The notes beneath the pieces were generated by a model that worked only from the letters and a program-made list of their open reading frames with translations, did no database searches and had not been told where the DNA came from. Source: Streptomyces sp. WM6386 (GTDB lineage: Bacteria > Actinomycetota > Actinomycetes > Streptomycetales > Streptomycetaceae). From it: a stretch of 64,000 nucleotides of DNA. This document shows positions 1-9,519 of this stretch, piece by piece; position 1 is the first letter of the stretch, and each line of letters begins with the position of its first letter. The DNA lies in contig NZ_JXTE01000024.1 of the NCBI RefSeq assembly GCF_000972385.1, positions 37,323 to 101,322 on the forward strand, read 5' to 3'. A program made the translations under genes and the position numbers.

Positions 1-1377
1 GCCGCCCAGGCCGCCCTGCCCGAACTCCTCGGCAAGGGCAGCGAGTCGATCACCCCCGACGGCCAGCACGCCATCCTCGCCCCCCTGCGCGGCCGCCGCC
101 GCGTCATCGGCGCCGCCCTCTTCCTGCGCAGCCCCGAACGCCCCGCCTTCGAACAGGACGACCTCCTGCTCGCCGCCCAACTCGCCACCCACAGCGCCCT
201 CGGCATCGACAAGGCGGCCCTGTACGGCCGTGAGGCCTACATCGCCGACGAACTCCAGCGCGCGATGCTCCCCGAGACCCTGCCCCGCCCGACCGGCGTA
301 CGCCTGGCGTCCCGCTACCTCCCGGCCGCCGAGACCGCGCGCGTCGGCGGGGACTGGTACGACGCGATCCCCCTGCCGGGCAGCCGCGTGGCGCTGGTCG
401 TCGGTGATGTCATGGGCCACTCCATGACCTCCGCCGCGGTCATGGGCCAGCTGCGCACGACGGCCCAGACGCTGGCGGGTCTCGACATGCCGCCGCAGGA
501 AGTGCTGCACCATCTCGACGAGCAGGCCCAGCGGCTGGGCGCCGACCGCATGGCGACCTGTCTCTACGCCGTCTACGACCCCGTCGCGCACCGCATCACC
601 ATCGCCAACGCCGGCCACCCCCCGCCCATCCTGGTGCACCTGGGCGGCCGCACCGAGGTGCTGCGGGTGCCTCCGGGCGCGCCCATCGGGGTCGGCGGCG
701 TCGCCTTCGAAGCCGTGGAACTGGACGCACCGGCCGACGCCACCCTGCTCCTCTACACGGACGGGCTCGTCGAGTCACGCCTGCGGGACGTGTGGACCGG
801 TATCGAGCAGGTGCGCGAGAAGCTCGCCGCGACCGCGCGGTTGACCGGCCCCGATCGTCCGCCGCCGCTGGAGGAGCTGTGCGACGAGGTGCTCGACATG
901 CTCGGACCGGGCGACCGGGACGACGACATCGCGCTGCTCGCCGCCCGCTTCGAGGGGATCGCGCCGAGCGACGTGGCGTACTGGTTCCTGGAACCGTCGG
1001 AGGCGACACCCGGCCGGGCCCGCCGGCTGGTCCGGCGCACCCTGTCCCGCTGGGGCCTCGAGGAGCTGAGCGACTCCACGGAACTGCTGGTCAGCGAGGT
1101 CGTCACCAATGCCGTGCGGTACGCGTCCCGGCCCATCACCGTGCGGCTGCTGCGCACCCACGTCCTGCGCTGCGAGGTCACCGACGACGAGCCCCGGCTC
1201 CCGGTGCTCGGGCAGGCGCGGGCCACGGACGAGGGCGGGCGGGGCCTGTACCTGGTGAACAGGGTGGCCCGGCGCTGGGGAGCGTCCCGGCTGAGCACCG
1301 GCAAGGTCGTCTGGTTCGAGCTCGACCGACCGGCCGTGACCGGGTCCGTCACGGCAACGGCAGCTCCGTCCAGATGA
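1..1377 (+). CDS. GAF-SpoIIE-type PP2C phosphatase with C-terminal anti-sigma-like ATPase domain (5' end outside window)
   Basis: The reading frame is open from base 1, so the N-terminus is missing. The visible part begins in the last strands and helix of a GAF sensor domain (about residues 1-85). A PP2C_SIG/SpoIIE phosphatase follows, with the metal-binding blocks GGDWYD, VVGDVMGH, LLYTDGLVE and DDDIALL. The last 120 residues are a GHKL (HATPase_c) domain of the anti-sigma type with the N-box ELLVSEVVTNAVRYA. Such proteins dephosphorylate anti-anti-sigma factors and may also act as kinases on them; the partner is not in the window. The gene converges on the related gene at 1349-4459 and their 3' ends overlap by 29 bp. 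Confidence 0.9.
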   Translation, partial: AAQAALPELLGKGSESITPDGQHAILAPLRGRRRVIGAALFLRSPERPAFEQDDLLLAAQLATHSALGIDKAALYGREAYIADELQRAMLPETLPRPTGVRLASRYLPAAETARVGGDWYDAIPLPGSRVALVVGDVMGHSMTSAAVMGQLRTTAQTLAGLDMPPQEVLHHLDEQAQRLGADRMATCLYAVYDPVAHRITIANAGHPPPILVHLGGRTEVLRVPPGAPIGVGGVAFEAVELDAPADATLLLYTDGLVESRLRDVWTGIEQVREKLAATARLTGPDRPPPLEELCDEVLDMLGPGDRDDDIALLAARFEGIAPSDVAYWFLEPSEATPGRARRLVRRTLSRWGLEELSDSTELLVSEVVTNAVRYASRPITVRLLRTHVLRCEVTDDEPRLPVLGQARATDEGGRGLYLVNRVARRWGASRLSTGKVVWFELDRPAVTGSVTATAAPSR

Positions 1378-4300
1378 TCTTCCCCTCGGGGGTGTACCGC
1401 GTTCCCCACCGCTCGGTGAGCTGGGCGACGAGGAACAGGCCGCGGCCGCCCTCGTCCTCGTTCTTCGCGCGGCGCAGTCGCGGGGACGTGCTGCTGCCGT
1501 CGGAGACCTCGCAGATCAGGGCGCGGTCGCGGAGCAGCCGGAGCTGGACCGGGCCGTGGGCGTGCCGGATGGCGTTGGTGACCAGTTCGCTGGCGACGAG
1601 TTCGACGGTGAACGACAGCTCCTCCAGGCCCCAGGCCGCGAGCTGTTCGGTGACCGCCGCGCGGAAGCGGGAGACGGCCGCCGGGTCGCTGGGCACGTCC
1701 CACTGGGCGACCCGGTCGGAGTCCAGGGAGTGCGTCCGGGCCACCAGCAGGGCCACGTCGTCGCTCGGCCGGGCCGGCAGCAGCGCGTCCAGGACCGCCT
1801 CGCAGGTCTCCTCCGGCGGTCGCCCGGCCTGGGCGAGGACGGCGCCGAGCCGCTCCAGACCGGCGTCGATGTCCCGGTGCCGGTCCTCGATCAACCCGTC
1901 GGTGTAGAGCACGAGTTGGCTGCCCTCGGCCAGTTCCAGCTCGACGGTCTCGAAGGGCATCCCGCCGAGCCCGAGCGGCGGGGCGGACGGCAGGTCGACG
2001 AAGGTGACCGTGCCGTCGGGGTCGACGACCGCGGGCAGCGGGTGCCCGGCGCGGGTGAGGGTGCAGCGCCGGGACACCGGGTCGTACACGGCGTACAGAC
2101 AGGTCGCTCCGACGATCCCGCAGTCCGGGCTGCTCTCCGCCGCCCAGCCCTCACCCCGGTCGAGGCGGCCGACGAGGTCGTCGAGGTGGGTGAGGAGGTC
2201 GTCGGGCGGCAGGTCGAGGGAGCAGAAGTTGTGGACGGCGGTGCGCAGCCGGCCCATCGTGGCGGCCGCGTGCAGTCCGTGGCCCACGACGTCCCCGACC
2301 ACGAGCGCGACCCGCGCGCCGGAGAGCGGGATGACGTCGAACCAGTCGCCGCCGACGCCGGCCTGGGCCGGCAGATAGCGGTAGGCGACCTCGACGGCGC
2401 TCTGCTCGGACCGGCCCCGCGGCAGCAGGCTGCGCTGGAGGGCGAGCGCGGTGTTGTGCTCACGGGTGTAGCGGCGGGCGTTGTCGATGCAGATCGCCGC
2501 GCGGCCGGCCAGTTCCTGGGCGAGGGAGAGGTCGTCGTCCTCGAAGGGGGCGGCCTTCTCGGAGCGGTAGAAGCTGACCAGGCCGAGGGTCTCGCCGCGG
2601 GCCCGCAGCGGCACCGTGACCAGGGAGTGGATGCCGGCCGCGAGGATCCGCTCGCCCCTGGCCGGGTCGTGGGCGAGCCAGCCCCCGGCGGCGGCGAGCA
2701 CGGGTTCGAGCATCGACTGCCGGGCCTCCAGACCGCGGGCCTGCGGTGCGGACGGGGCGTAGCGCACGAGGTCGCCGACCGGGTGCAGATGCGATTCCTC
2801 ATGTACGGCGCCCAGGGCGACCCGCCGTAGCGGGGTGTCCGCGCCCAGTGGCCCCGGCTCCTCGCCGAGCAGCACCCCGTCCGGCAGGTCCACGGCGACG
2901 AAGTCGGCGAACCGGGGGACGGTCACCTCCGCGAGTTCCTCCGCGGTGCGGGTGACGTCGAGGGTGGTGCCGATGCGCACGCCCGCGTCGTGCAGGAACT
3001 CCAGTCGCCGGCGCGCGAGCAGGGCCAGCCGTCCGACACCGGGCTCACCGAGAAGGAGGAGCCGGGCGTCGATACCCGGGGCGTCCGTACCGGGGGCGTC
3101 GCTGCCGCGCTCGGTGCCGACGGACGGGAGTGCCTCGACACTCGCGACTCCCACGGCACCCTCGGCGAACTCGACCCCGGCGAACGTCCCGGGCCGGACA
3201 GGCCTCCGGGCAGCGATGCCCACGGCCGTATCCGGCTCCACGCCGACAGCCGGGTCCGTCGCGGCGGACGCCCTGGCCTCCACCCCCGCAGCCGGTTCGG
3301 CCCCGACGGCCTCCCCGCTCTCCGTACCCGCGCCCGTCCCGCTGCGGGTGGGCGCCCCGGTCTCCCCCTGCTGCGCGCCCCGCTCCACTTCGGGAGGTGT
3401 CGGTACGACCGTCCGCAGCCCGGCGGATCTCACCGCGGGCCGGGCCGGTGCCGGGGAGGGGGCCGGCGCCGGCCCTGGTGGGACGGTGGGCTGCGGGAGG
3501 GCCCGGGTCGGGGTGACCGGGGCGGCCGGTGCGCTGAGGCAGACCTGGCGCACGTGCGGGCTGCCGACGATGCGGGCCTCGACGACGACGCCCGTCTCGC
3601 CCGCCGCGCCCCGGACCTGACGGCGCAGCAGGGTGGCGGTGCGGCCGCCGGAGAGGGTCACCTCGTCGAGGGTGCGGTGCGGGGAGGCGAGGAGTTCCTC
3701 GGCCTTCTCGCGCAGCACGGCCCGGTCGACGGGGCCGAGTTCGTCCCCGTCCGGGCGCCCCGGCTGCCGCCACTGTGTCGACGCCCGGGTGGTGGCCCGC
3801 CGGTACGCGGCCAGGAGCGCCCGCTCGCGTTCCGTGGCCACCTCCAGCATCCGCGCCTCGATGGCGTGGGCGGCCTCACGGACCAGCCGCAGCATGGCGG
3901 GGTCGCCCTCGTCGCGCAGACAGGTCAGGTCGAGGACGGCCTCGATGCGTCCGCTGAGCGGGTCGCGGACGGGCGCGCCGGCGCAGGCGAAGGGCTGGAG
4001 ACAGTCGGCGAAGTGCTCACGGCCGACGACGTAGACGGGGTTGCGTTCGGCGAGCGCGGTGCCGACGCCGTTGGTGCCCACGACCCGTTCGGAGGCGTCG
4101 AAGCCGGGGGCGAAGTTCACCTCGTCGAGGCGGTCGCACAGCTGTCGTCCGCCGCCGAGCCGCTGGACCATGCGGCCCTGTCCGTCGCAGAGCGCGATGG
4201 TCATGCCGGCCTCGGAGAGCGAGCCGGCGAGGTTCTTCAGGACCGGCTCGGCCGCGTGCAGGAACGGGCCGTCCAGGGTGAGGTCCGGCGCGTAGGGGAC

Positions 4301-4459
4301 CTGGAGGCGGTCCGGTTCCAGCCCTACGGACCTGCACCGCTTCCAGGAGTCGAGCACGGAGCCCCGGACGTCCGCGTCCACTCGGGCACCGGCCAGAAAT
4401 CGTTCGTGGGCATCGACGAGCCCGCCGATGTCGTCCCAGGCGACGGACAACAGGATCAC
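1349..4459 (-). CDS. Multidomain GAF-GAF-SpoIIE phosphatase with anti-sigma-like ATPase domain
   Basis: A protein of 1036 residues. The N-terminal ~210 residues resemble the GAF sensor of AcoR-type activators (SWKRC..GL.P followed by GTNGVGTALAERNPVYV..EHF). A Pro/Ala/Gly-rich low-complexity linker follows (about 310-460), then a second GAF (480-665), a PP2C_SIG phosphatase (690-890; GGDWFD, VVGDVVGHG, LVLYTDGLIE, DDVALL) and a GHKL ATPase (905-1030; ELVASELVTNAIRHA). The start is GTG at 4459; the ribosome site is weak, so a nearby downstream start is possible. It likely tunes a sigma or anti-sigma pathway in response to a small molecule. It is a paralogue of the convergent gene at 1-1377. 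Confidence 0.85.
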   Translation of the reverse strand: MILLSVAWDDIGGLVDAHERFLAGARVDADVRGSVLDSWKRCRSVGLEPDRLQVPYAPDLTLDGPFLHAAEPVLKNLAGSLSEAGMTIALCDGQGRMVQRLGGGRQLCDRLDEVNFAPGFDASERVVGTNGVGTALAERNPVYVVGREHFADCLQPFACAGAPVRDPLSGRIEAVLDLTCLRDEGDPAMLRLVREAAHAIEARMLEVATERERALLAAYRRATTRASTQWRQPGRPDGDELGPVDRAVLREKAEELLASPHRTLDEVTLSGGRTATLLRRQVRGAAGETGVVVEARIVGSPHVRQVCLSAPAAPVTPTRALPQPTVPPGPAPAPSPAPARPAVRSAGLRTVVPTPPEVERGAQQGETGAPTRSGTGAGTESGEAVGAEPAAGVEARASAATDPAVGVEPDTAVGIAARRPVRPGTFAGVEFAEGAVGVASVEALPSVGTERGSDAPGTDAPGIDARLLLLGEPGVGRLALLARRRLEFLHDAGVRIGTTLDVTRTAEELAEVTVPRFADFVAVDLPDGVLLGEEPGPLGADTPLRRVALGAVHEESHLHPVGDLVRYAPSAPQARGLEARQSMLEPVLAAAGGWLAHDPARGERILAAGIHSLVTVPLRARGETLGLVSFYRSEKAAPFEDDDLSLAQELAGRAAICIDNARRYTREHNTALALQRSLLPRGRSEQSAVEVAYRYLPAQAGVGGDWFDVIPLSGARVALVVGDVVGHGLHAAATMGRLRTAVHNFCSLDLPPDDLLTHLDDLVGRLDRGEGWAAESSPDCGIVGATCLYAVYDPVSRRCTLTRAGHPLPAVVDPDGTVTFVDLPSAPPLGLGGMPFETVELELAEGSQLVLYTDGLIEDRHRDIDAGLERLGAVLAQAGRPPEETCEAVLDALLPARPSDDVALLVARTHSLDSDRVAQWDVPSDPAAVSRFRAAVTEQLAAWGLEELSFTVELVASELVTNAIRHAHGPVQLRLLRDRALICEVSDGSSTSPRLRRAKNEDEGGRGLFLVAQLTERWGTRYTPEGKIIWTELPLP

Positions 4460-4548
4460 TTCCCTACCCGGAGACGGGCCCGGTGGCGCGCCGCCGTTCG
4501 GCTCGCCCCCCGGCGGAGTCCTCCCAGTCGTTATTCACCCTAGACCCT

Positions 4549-4566
4549 TTGTGATACCGATCACAA
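4549..4566. promoter_or_regulatory. CRP-like palindrome upstream of the SpoIIE gene
   Basis: TTGTGATACCGATCACAA is a perfect 7-4-7 inverted repeat containing TGTGA-N6-TCACA, the classical CRP/FNR-family operator core. It lies about 90 bp upstream of the GTG at 4459 and outside any gene, in a more AT-rich stretch. Streptomyces Crp is known to bind this type of site. Control of the SpoIIE gene (or of the end of the ABC operon) is inferred. Confidence 0.6.
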
Positions 4567-4632
4567 CAAAGTCCCGAAGTGCCCCGGAGGCACCTTTCAT
4601 CCCCATGTTCGACCGCGCCCCTTCGCGTTCGA

Positions 4633-6162
4633 TCAGGAGCGGGACTCGGCCCCCCATCGGGTCGTCGCCTCCATGAGATCGACGGTGAAGGGGTGCCGCG
4701 GCTCGGTCAGGACACGCCGGGCCGAACCCTGTTCGACGAGCGCCCCCGCGTCCAGGACGGCGATGCGGTCGGCGAGGCGCGCGGTGTCCAGGTCATGGGT
4801 GATGAGGACGAGGGAGAGGTCGTCAGCGCCGTCCCGGACGAGGCCCGTGAGGAGGTCCAGGAGGCCACGGCGGCTGACCGTGTCGAGCCCGCAGGTGATC
4901 TCGTCGCAGATCAGCACCCGGGGGCGGGCGAGAAGGGCGCGCGCCAGGGCCGCGCGCTGGAGTTCGCCTCCGGAGAGCTCGCCGGGGCGCCGGCGCGCGA
5001 GCCCCTCCGGGAGCCCGAGCTCCGCGAGAGCCCGAAGGGCCTCCTCCCGCGCCTCCCGCTCGCCGCTGCCCCGCAGCCGGACGGCGGTGCGGGCGGCCTG
5101 GTCCAGGACGGTCCGGTGCTCGTCGAAGGCGGCACGGGCGTCCTGGAAGACGTACTGCACGGCCGCCAACTGCCCCCGGTCGCGGCGGCGCAGACTGCGC
5201 GGCAGGGCCGAACCGTCGAGCAGGACCTCCCCGGCGAAGTCGCGGTGGAGGCCGGACAGACAGCGGGCGAGGGTGGTCTTGCCGCTGCCGGAACGGCCCA
5301 CGACGGCAAGGCACTCGCCCGCGCGCAGCGTGAGCCGCGGGGCGCGCAGCACCGTGGTGGTGCCGTGTACGGCGGTGAGGTCCCGGACCTCCAGGACGGG
5401 CCGCCCACCCACCGCGTCCCGGACGGGGACCCGCCGCTCGTCGAGGAGCCGCCGCGTCCACGGGTGCCGGGGAGCGCGCCACAGCCGATCGGCGGGCCCC
5501 GACTCCACGACCCGGCCCTCCCGCATGACGAGGACCTCGTCGGCGAGGGCACGCACGACGTCGAGGTCATGGCTGAGCAGCACGACCGCGATACCGCGCG
5601 CGGCGACCGCCGCGAGCTGCTCGACGACACGGCTCTTGGTGAGCGCGTCCTGCCCGGTGGTGGGCTCGTCGGCGACGACGACCCGGGCGCCCAGGAGGAG
5701 GGCCTGGGCGAGGACGACACGCTGCTGCTGACCACCGGAGAGCTGATGCGGATGCCGACGCAAGAGGGCTTCCGCGTCCGGGAGCTGGGCGTCGGACAGG
5801 GCCCGCAGGACGCGCTCGCGGGCCGCCGCGCGGCGTTCGGCCCGGGGCAGGTGCCGGACCTGGGCGCGGGCGATGTCGTACAGCAGCGTGCCGACCCGGC
5901 GGGCGGGGTTGAGGACGGCCGCGGGATGCTGCGGCACGTATCCCACCGGGCCGTCCGCGGTCAGCCGTACGTCGCCCGAGACGCGTGCTCCGGCCGGGTA
6001 CTCCCCGAGCAGCGCCAGCCCGGTCGTGGTCTTGCCACTGCCGGAGGCGCCGACGAGCGCGGCGACCTTCCCGGGCCGCACCCGCAGGTTCACCCCGTCG
6101 ACGATGGCGCGGCCGTCGATCTCGACGCGCAGCTCACGGATCTCGGCGACGATGTCGCTCAC
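4633..6162 (-). CDS. ABC transporter ATPase, two nucleotide-binding domains fused (DppD/DppF-like)
   Basis: A 509-residue peptide/nickel-type ATPase with both nucleotide-binding domains in one chain. The first has Walker A GASGSGKTT, signature LSGGQQQRV and Walker B VVVADEPT. The second has Walker A GRSGSGKTT, signature LSGGELQRA and Walker B VLICDEIT. Start: the frame is open much further upstream, but GTG at 6162 overlaps the previous stop (GTGA), as at the other junctions of this operon, and homology begins there (SDIVAEIRELRVEIDG). It energises the permeases at 6159-7900. Fusion of the two ATPases into one polypeptide is common in actinobacterial members of this family. Confidence 0.92.
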   Translation of the reverse strand: MSDIVAEIRELRVEIDGRAIVDGVNLRVRPGKVAALVGASGSGKTTTGLALLGEYPAGARVSGDVRLTADGPVGYVPQHPAAVLNPARRVGTLLYDIARAQVRHLPRAERRAAARERVLRALSDAQLPDAEALLRRHPHQLSGGQQQRVVLAQALLLGARVVVADEPTTGQDALTKSRVVEQLAAVAARGIAVVLLSHDLDVVRALADEVLVMREGRVVESGPADRLWRAPRHPWTRRLLDERRVPVRDAVGGRPVLEVRDLTAVHGTTTVLRAPRLTLRAGECLAVVGRSGSGKTTLARCLSGLHRDFAGEVLLDGSALPRSLRRRDRGQLAAVQYVFQDARAAFDEHRTVLDQAARTAVRLRGSGEREAREEALRALAELGLPEGLARRRPGELSGGELQRAALARALLARPRVLICDEITCGLDTVSRRGLLDLLTGLVRDGADDLSLVLITHDLDTARLADRIAVLDAGALVEQGSARRVLTEPRHPFTVDLMEATTRWGAESRS

Positions 6163-6950
6163 GAACGCCTGCCCTTCTTCTCCAGCGCGGCGTCGAAGAG
6201 CAGGTTGACGCCCGTCGTCAGGGCCACGATCAGCAGCGCGGGCACGACCACGGCCCACGGCTGCACGAACAGGCCGGTACGGTTGCGGTCGACCATGACC
6301 GCCCAGTCGGCGGCGTCCGGCGCGACGCCGACGCCCAGGAAGGCGGCCGTGGACACCAGGTAGAGCACGCCGGTCAGCCGGATCCCGGCGTCGGCGGCGA
6401 GGGTGCGCAGAGTGGAGCGAGCGACGTACCCGACGGCGATGTGCCACCACGTCTCCCCCTGCATCCGCAGCGCCTCGACCGCGGGCCGCGCAGCCGCCTC
6501 CCCCGCCGCGGCCCGTACGATCCGCGCCGCGTCGGGCACGTTGACGAGCGCGACGAGCAGCGCGAGGCCGACGGCACCGGGCGAGAACACCGAGGCCACG
6601 AGCAGGATCAGCAGCAGTGACGGTACGGCGAGCAGCACGTCCAGCGGCCGCATGAGCAGCTCCTCCAGCCGGCGAAGGTGGGTGAGCGCGCTGACGAGTC
6701 CGACGGGTACGGCGACCAGATAGGCGAGCGCGGTCGCGGCGAGGGCGGTGACGACGACCGTACGTCCGCCGTGCAGCACCTGCTGCCACACGTCCCGTCC
6801 CACGAAGTCGGTGCCGAGCCAGTGGCCGTCGCCGAGGGTGAAGGAGAGGGCGCGGGGTCCGGGGTCGCCGACGAGGAGGGGGCCGAGCAGGGCGAGTACG
6901 AGGGGGACGGCGAGGATCGCCAGGCCCAGGGCGAAGCGACCGCGCGTCAC
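6159..6950 (-). CDS. ABC transporter permease, DppC/NikC/CntC type
   Basis: 263 residues, an integral membrane subunit of a nickel/peptide/opine (family 5) importer. It has an N-terminal transmembrane segment (LALGLAILAVPL region), the sequence DGHWLGTDFVGRDV typical of DppC-type subunits, and an EAA-type loop (EALRMQGETWWHIAVGYV). The GTG start at 6950 overlaps the upstream TGA (GTGA), and the stop overlaps the ATPase start, so translation is probably coupled. The long open frame upstream of 6950 is out-of-frame shadow of the DppB-type gene. Confidence 0.9.
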   Translation of the reverse strand: MTRGRFALGLAILAVPLVLALLGPLLVGDPGPRALSFTLGDGHWLGTDFVGRDVWQQVLHGGRTVVVTALAATALAYLVAVPVGLVSALTHLRRLEELLMRPLDVLLAVPSLLLILLVASVFSPGAVGLALLVALVNVPDAARIVRAAAGEAAARPAVEALRMQGETWWHIAVGYVARSTLRTLAADAGIRLTGVLYLVSTAAFLGVGVAPDAADWAVMVDRNRTGLFVQPWAVVVPALLIVALTTGVNLLFDAALEKKGRRS

Positions 6951-7900
6951 GCCGCCACCGCCGACCTGGGCGTGAGCCGATGGGCCACCAGATCGGCCCC
7001 CAGGTTGAGTACGACCGTCAGTACCCCGAACACCACCGCCAGCCCCTGCACGACCGGCACATCGCGCTCGGCGACGGCGTTCAGCAGGACCGTCCCGAGT
7101 CCCGGGATCACGAAGAGCGCCTCGACCACGATCACCCCGCACAGCAACCAGTCGACGGTTCGGGCGAGTTGCTGGACCGCCGGGGCCAACGCGTTGGGCA
7201 GGGCGTGAAGATAGCGGACGCGAGCGCCGGAGATGCCGTAGCGGCGGGCGTGGGCGGCGTAGGGCGAGGCGAGGGCGTCGACCATGCCGGCCCGCACCAG
7301 GCGGGACAGGGAGCACACCGGGCGGGAGAGGAGGACCAGGACCGGGAGGACCAGCGCGGCCGGATGGGCGAGCAGGTCCGTGCCGTATCCCAGCGCGGTC
7401 GGCGGCAGCCAGGCCAGTTTCAGAGCGAAGACCGTCACCAGGAGCACCCCGAGGGCGAACTCGGGGACGGCGTACACCGCGAGGGTCACCGAGCTGACCA
7501 GCCGGTCGACGAGCCGTCCCTCGTGGCGGGCGGCGAGGACGCCGAGGCCGAAGCCGACCGGGACGAGGAGGGAGAGCGTGAGCGCGGCCAGCAGCAGGGT
7601 CGGGCCGAAGCCGTCGCCGATGTACTGCGTGACCGGGCGGCCGGAGGCCAGGGAGACGCCGAAGTCGCCGTGGAGCAGGCCCGTCGCCCAGTCGGCGAGG
7701 CGCTCGTAGGCGGGCCGGTCGAGGTGCATGGCCTCGCGGATGGCGGCGATGCGCGCCGGGTCGGGCTGGTCGCCCGCGAGGGCCACCGCCGCGTCGCCCG
7801 GCAGCGCCTCGGTGAGCGCGAAGACCAGCAGCACCACGGCCACGGTCTGCGCCACGCCGAGGAGGAGCCGCCGGGCGACGAAGGAACGGAGTCCCGTCAC
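6947..7900 (-). CDS. ABC transporter permease, DppB/NikB/CntB type
   Basis: About 317 residues with six predicted membrane spans. The N-terminal LLLGVAQTVAVVLLVFALTEALPGD motif region is diagnostic of DppB-like subunits, and an EAA-type loop (ARRYGISGARVRYLHALPN) contacts the ATPase. I chose GTG at 7900 because it overlaps the stop of the binding-protein gene (GTGA) like the other junctions; an ATG at 7909 would add three residues. It pairs with the DppC-type permease downstream. Confidence 0.9.
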   Translation of the reverse strand: MTGLRSFVARRLLLGVAQTVAVVLLVFALTEALPGDAAVALAGDQPDPARIAAIREAMHLDRPAYERLADWATGLLHGDFGVSLASGRPVTQYIGDGFGPTLLLAALTLSLLVPVGFGLGVLAARHEGRLVDRLVSSVTLAVYAVPEFALGVLLVTVFALKLAWLPPTALGYGTDLLAHPAALVLPVLVLLSRPVCSLSRLVRAGMVDALASPYAAHARRYGISGARVRYLHALPNALAPAVQQLARTVDWLLCGVIVVEALFVIPGLGTVLLNAVAERDVPVVQGLAVVFGVLTVVLNLGADLVAHRLTPRSAVAA

Positions 7901-9465
7901 GCGAGCCACACCTTGTCGAAGCGCGCCCAGTCGAGGGTGTTGGCGGGCGCCTTGGTCTCAACCCCCTTCACCGTGCGGCCCGTTCCGATGATCCAGTCGG
8001 CGAACCCCCAGATGAGGAAGCCGCCCTCGGTGTACAGCCGGCGCTGCATCCGCTCGTAGACGGCGGCCCGTTCGGCCTTGTCGCGGAGGGACTGCGCCTG
8101 CTCGTACAGCGCGTCGAAGTCCTTGTGCCGCCATTTGGTGGCGTTGGTGGTGGAGTCGGTGAGCAGCCGCTGCGAGATGTGGGCCTCGATGGGCATCGCG
8201 CCGGAGCGGTAGCAGGACAGCGTGCCGGAGTCGAGGATGTCGCTCCAGTAGGAGTCCTTGCTGCCCATCCTCACGTCGACGGTGACGCCCGCCTTGGCGG
8301 CCTGGTCGCGGAAGATGCCGGCGGCCTCGGTGAACCCGGCGGCGACGGCCGAGGTGTCGAGGGTGACCTTGAGCTTCTCGGCACCGGCCTTCTTCAGCAG
8401 GGCGCGGGCCCTGTCGAGGTCCTGCTCGCGCTGGGGCAGATCGGCGGCGTAGTACTCGTAGCCCTTGCCGAACAGGTCGTTGCCGACCACGCCCGCCCCG
8501 GACAGTGCGCCGTCGACAAGTTCCTTTCGGTCGGCGATGAGGAAGAACGCCTCGCGCACCCGCTTGTCGTCGAAGGGCGCCCGGTCGGTCTTCATGCAGA
8601 AGGCCTGCATGGCGCTGCCCCGCAGCCGCACGATCTCGATCCGGCCCTTGCCCTCGTGGGCGCGGGCGGTGGTGGGGTTGAGCTCGTGGGCGTACTCGAC
8701 CTGGCCGCCGAGCAGGGCGTTGACGCGGGCGGACTCCTCGTTGGCGACGACGAACTCGAGCTCGTCGAGGTGCGGGGCGCCTTCCCAGTAGCCGTCGTGG
8801 CGGCGGAAGACGGCGGAGCGGCCGGGCGCGAAGGAGACGAACCGGAAGGGCCCGGAGCCGACCGGCTTCTTGTCGAAGTCCTTGGCGCCCGACGGGACGA
8901 TGTACGCGCCGAACGCGGCCAGGATGTTGGGGAATTCGGCGGTCGGCCGCTTCAGGACGAACTCGATGCCGCGCTCTCCCGTGGCGTGGCTTGCGTCGAG
9001 GTCGATGGGTTCCAGAGATGCCTTGGCGCGGAAGGTTTGCTTCGGGTCGGCTATCCGGTGGTAGCTGTACAGGACGTCTTCGGCGGTGACCGGGCTGCCG
9101 TCGTGGAAGGTGGCCTCGCGGAGGGTGACCTGCCAGCGGTCGAGGGTCTTGTTCGCCTCCCACCTGGTGGCGAGGCGGGGCTGCGCGGAGAGGTCGGCGC
9201 CGTAGTCGGCGAGCTTGTCGTAGAGGGCCTTGGCGCGGGCGACATCGGCGAACAGGTTGGCCAGGTGCGGGTCGAGGGTCTCGCTGGCGCCGCCGCCGGC
9301 GAACGCGGCGCGCAGTCGTCCGCCGCGCTTGGGGGTGCCTCGGCTGCCGCTGTCCGCCTGGTCGTCCGTACCGCTTCCGCAGCCGACGAGGGCGAGGGCG
9401 GCGGCTCCGGTCGTGGCGGCGAGGAAACCGCGTCGGCGCAGGCCGGGAAAACGTTCGTCGTACAT
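7897..9465 (-). CDS. ABC transporter substrate-binding lipoprotein, family 5 (peptide/nickel/metallophore)
   Basis: 522 residues. The N-terminus carries a twin-arginine stretch (LRRRGF) followed by a hydrophobic segment and lipobox LVGC, so it is probably a Tat-exported lipoprotein anchored outside the membrane. The mature part is an SBP_bac_5 domain, with the conserved GSGPFRF and later KAGVTVDV regions. Start ATG 9465 has GAAGGA five bases upstream. The ligand is unknown; with an adjacent MFS exporter and a Zur-like box upstream, a metal-metallophore complex is more likely than peptides, but this is inference. Confidence 0.88.
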   Translation of the reverse strand: MYDERFPGLRRRGFLAATTGAAALALVGCGSGTDDQADSGSRGTPKRGGRLRAAFAGGGASETLDPHLANLFADVARAKALYDKLADYGADLSAQPRLATRWEANKTLDRWQVTLREATFHDGSPVTAEDVLYSYHRIADPKQTFRAKASLEPIDLDASHATGERGIEFVLKRPTAEFPNILAAFGAYIVPSGAKDFDKKPVGSGPFRFVSFAPGRSAVFRRHDGYWEGAPHLDELEFVVANEESARVNALLGGQVEYAHELNPTTARAHEGKGRIEIVRLRGSAMQAFCMKTDRAPFDDKRVREAFFLIADRKELVDGALSGAGVVGNDLFGKGYEYYAADLPQREQDLDRARALLKKAGAEKLKVTLDTSAVAAGFTEAAGIFRDQAAKAGVTVDVRMGSKDSYWSDILDSGTLSCYRSGAMPIEAHISQRLLTDSTTNATKWRHKDFDALYEQAQSLRDKAERAAVYERMQRRLYTEGGFLIWGFADWIIGTGRTVKGVETKAPANTLDWARFDKVWLA

Positions 9466-9519
9466 GACTGTCCTTCAGATGTGGTGTCGAGGAGTGGAGT
9501 TGGGGAGGCGCGGCGAAGG

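Noticed and set aside
4579..6363. Long plus-strand open frame opposite the ABC ATPase gene
   Set aside because: High-GC shadow; the minus strand encodes full Walker and signature motifs.
6159..7961. Single 600-codon frame covering the DppC permease and upstream DNA
   Set aside because: Only the last 263 codons match a permease; the first part is Arg/Pro-rich shadow of the DppB gene, and a GTGA junction marks the real start at 6950.
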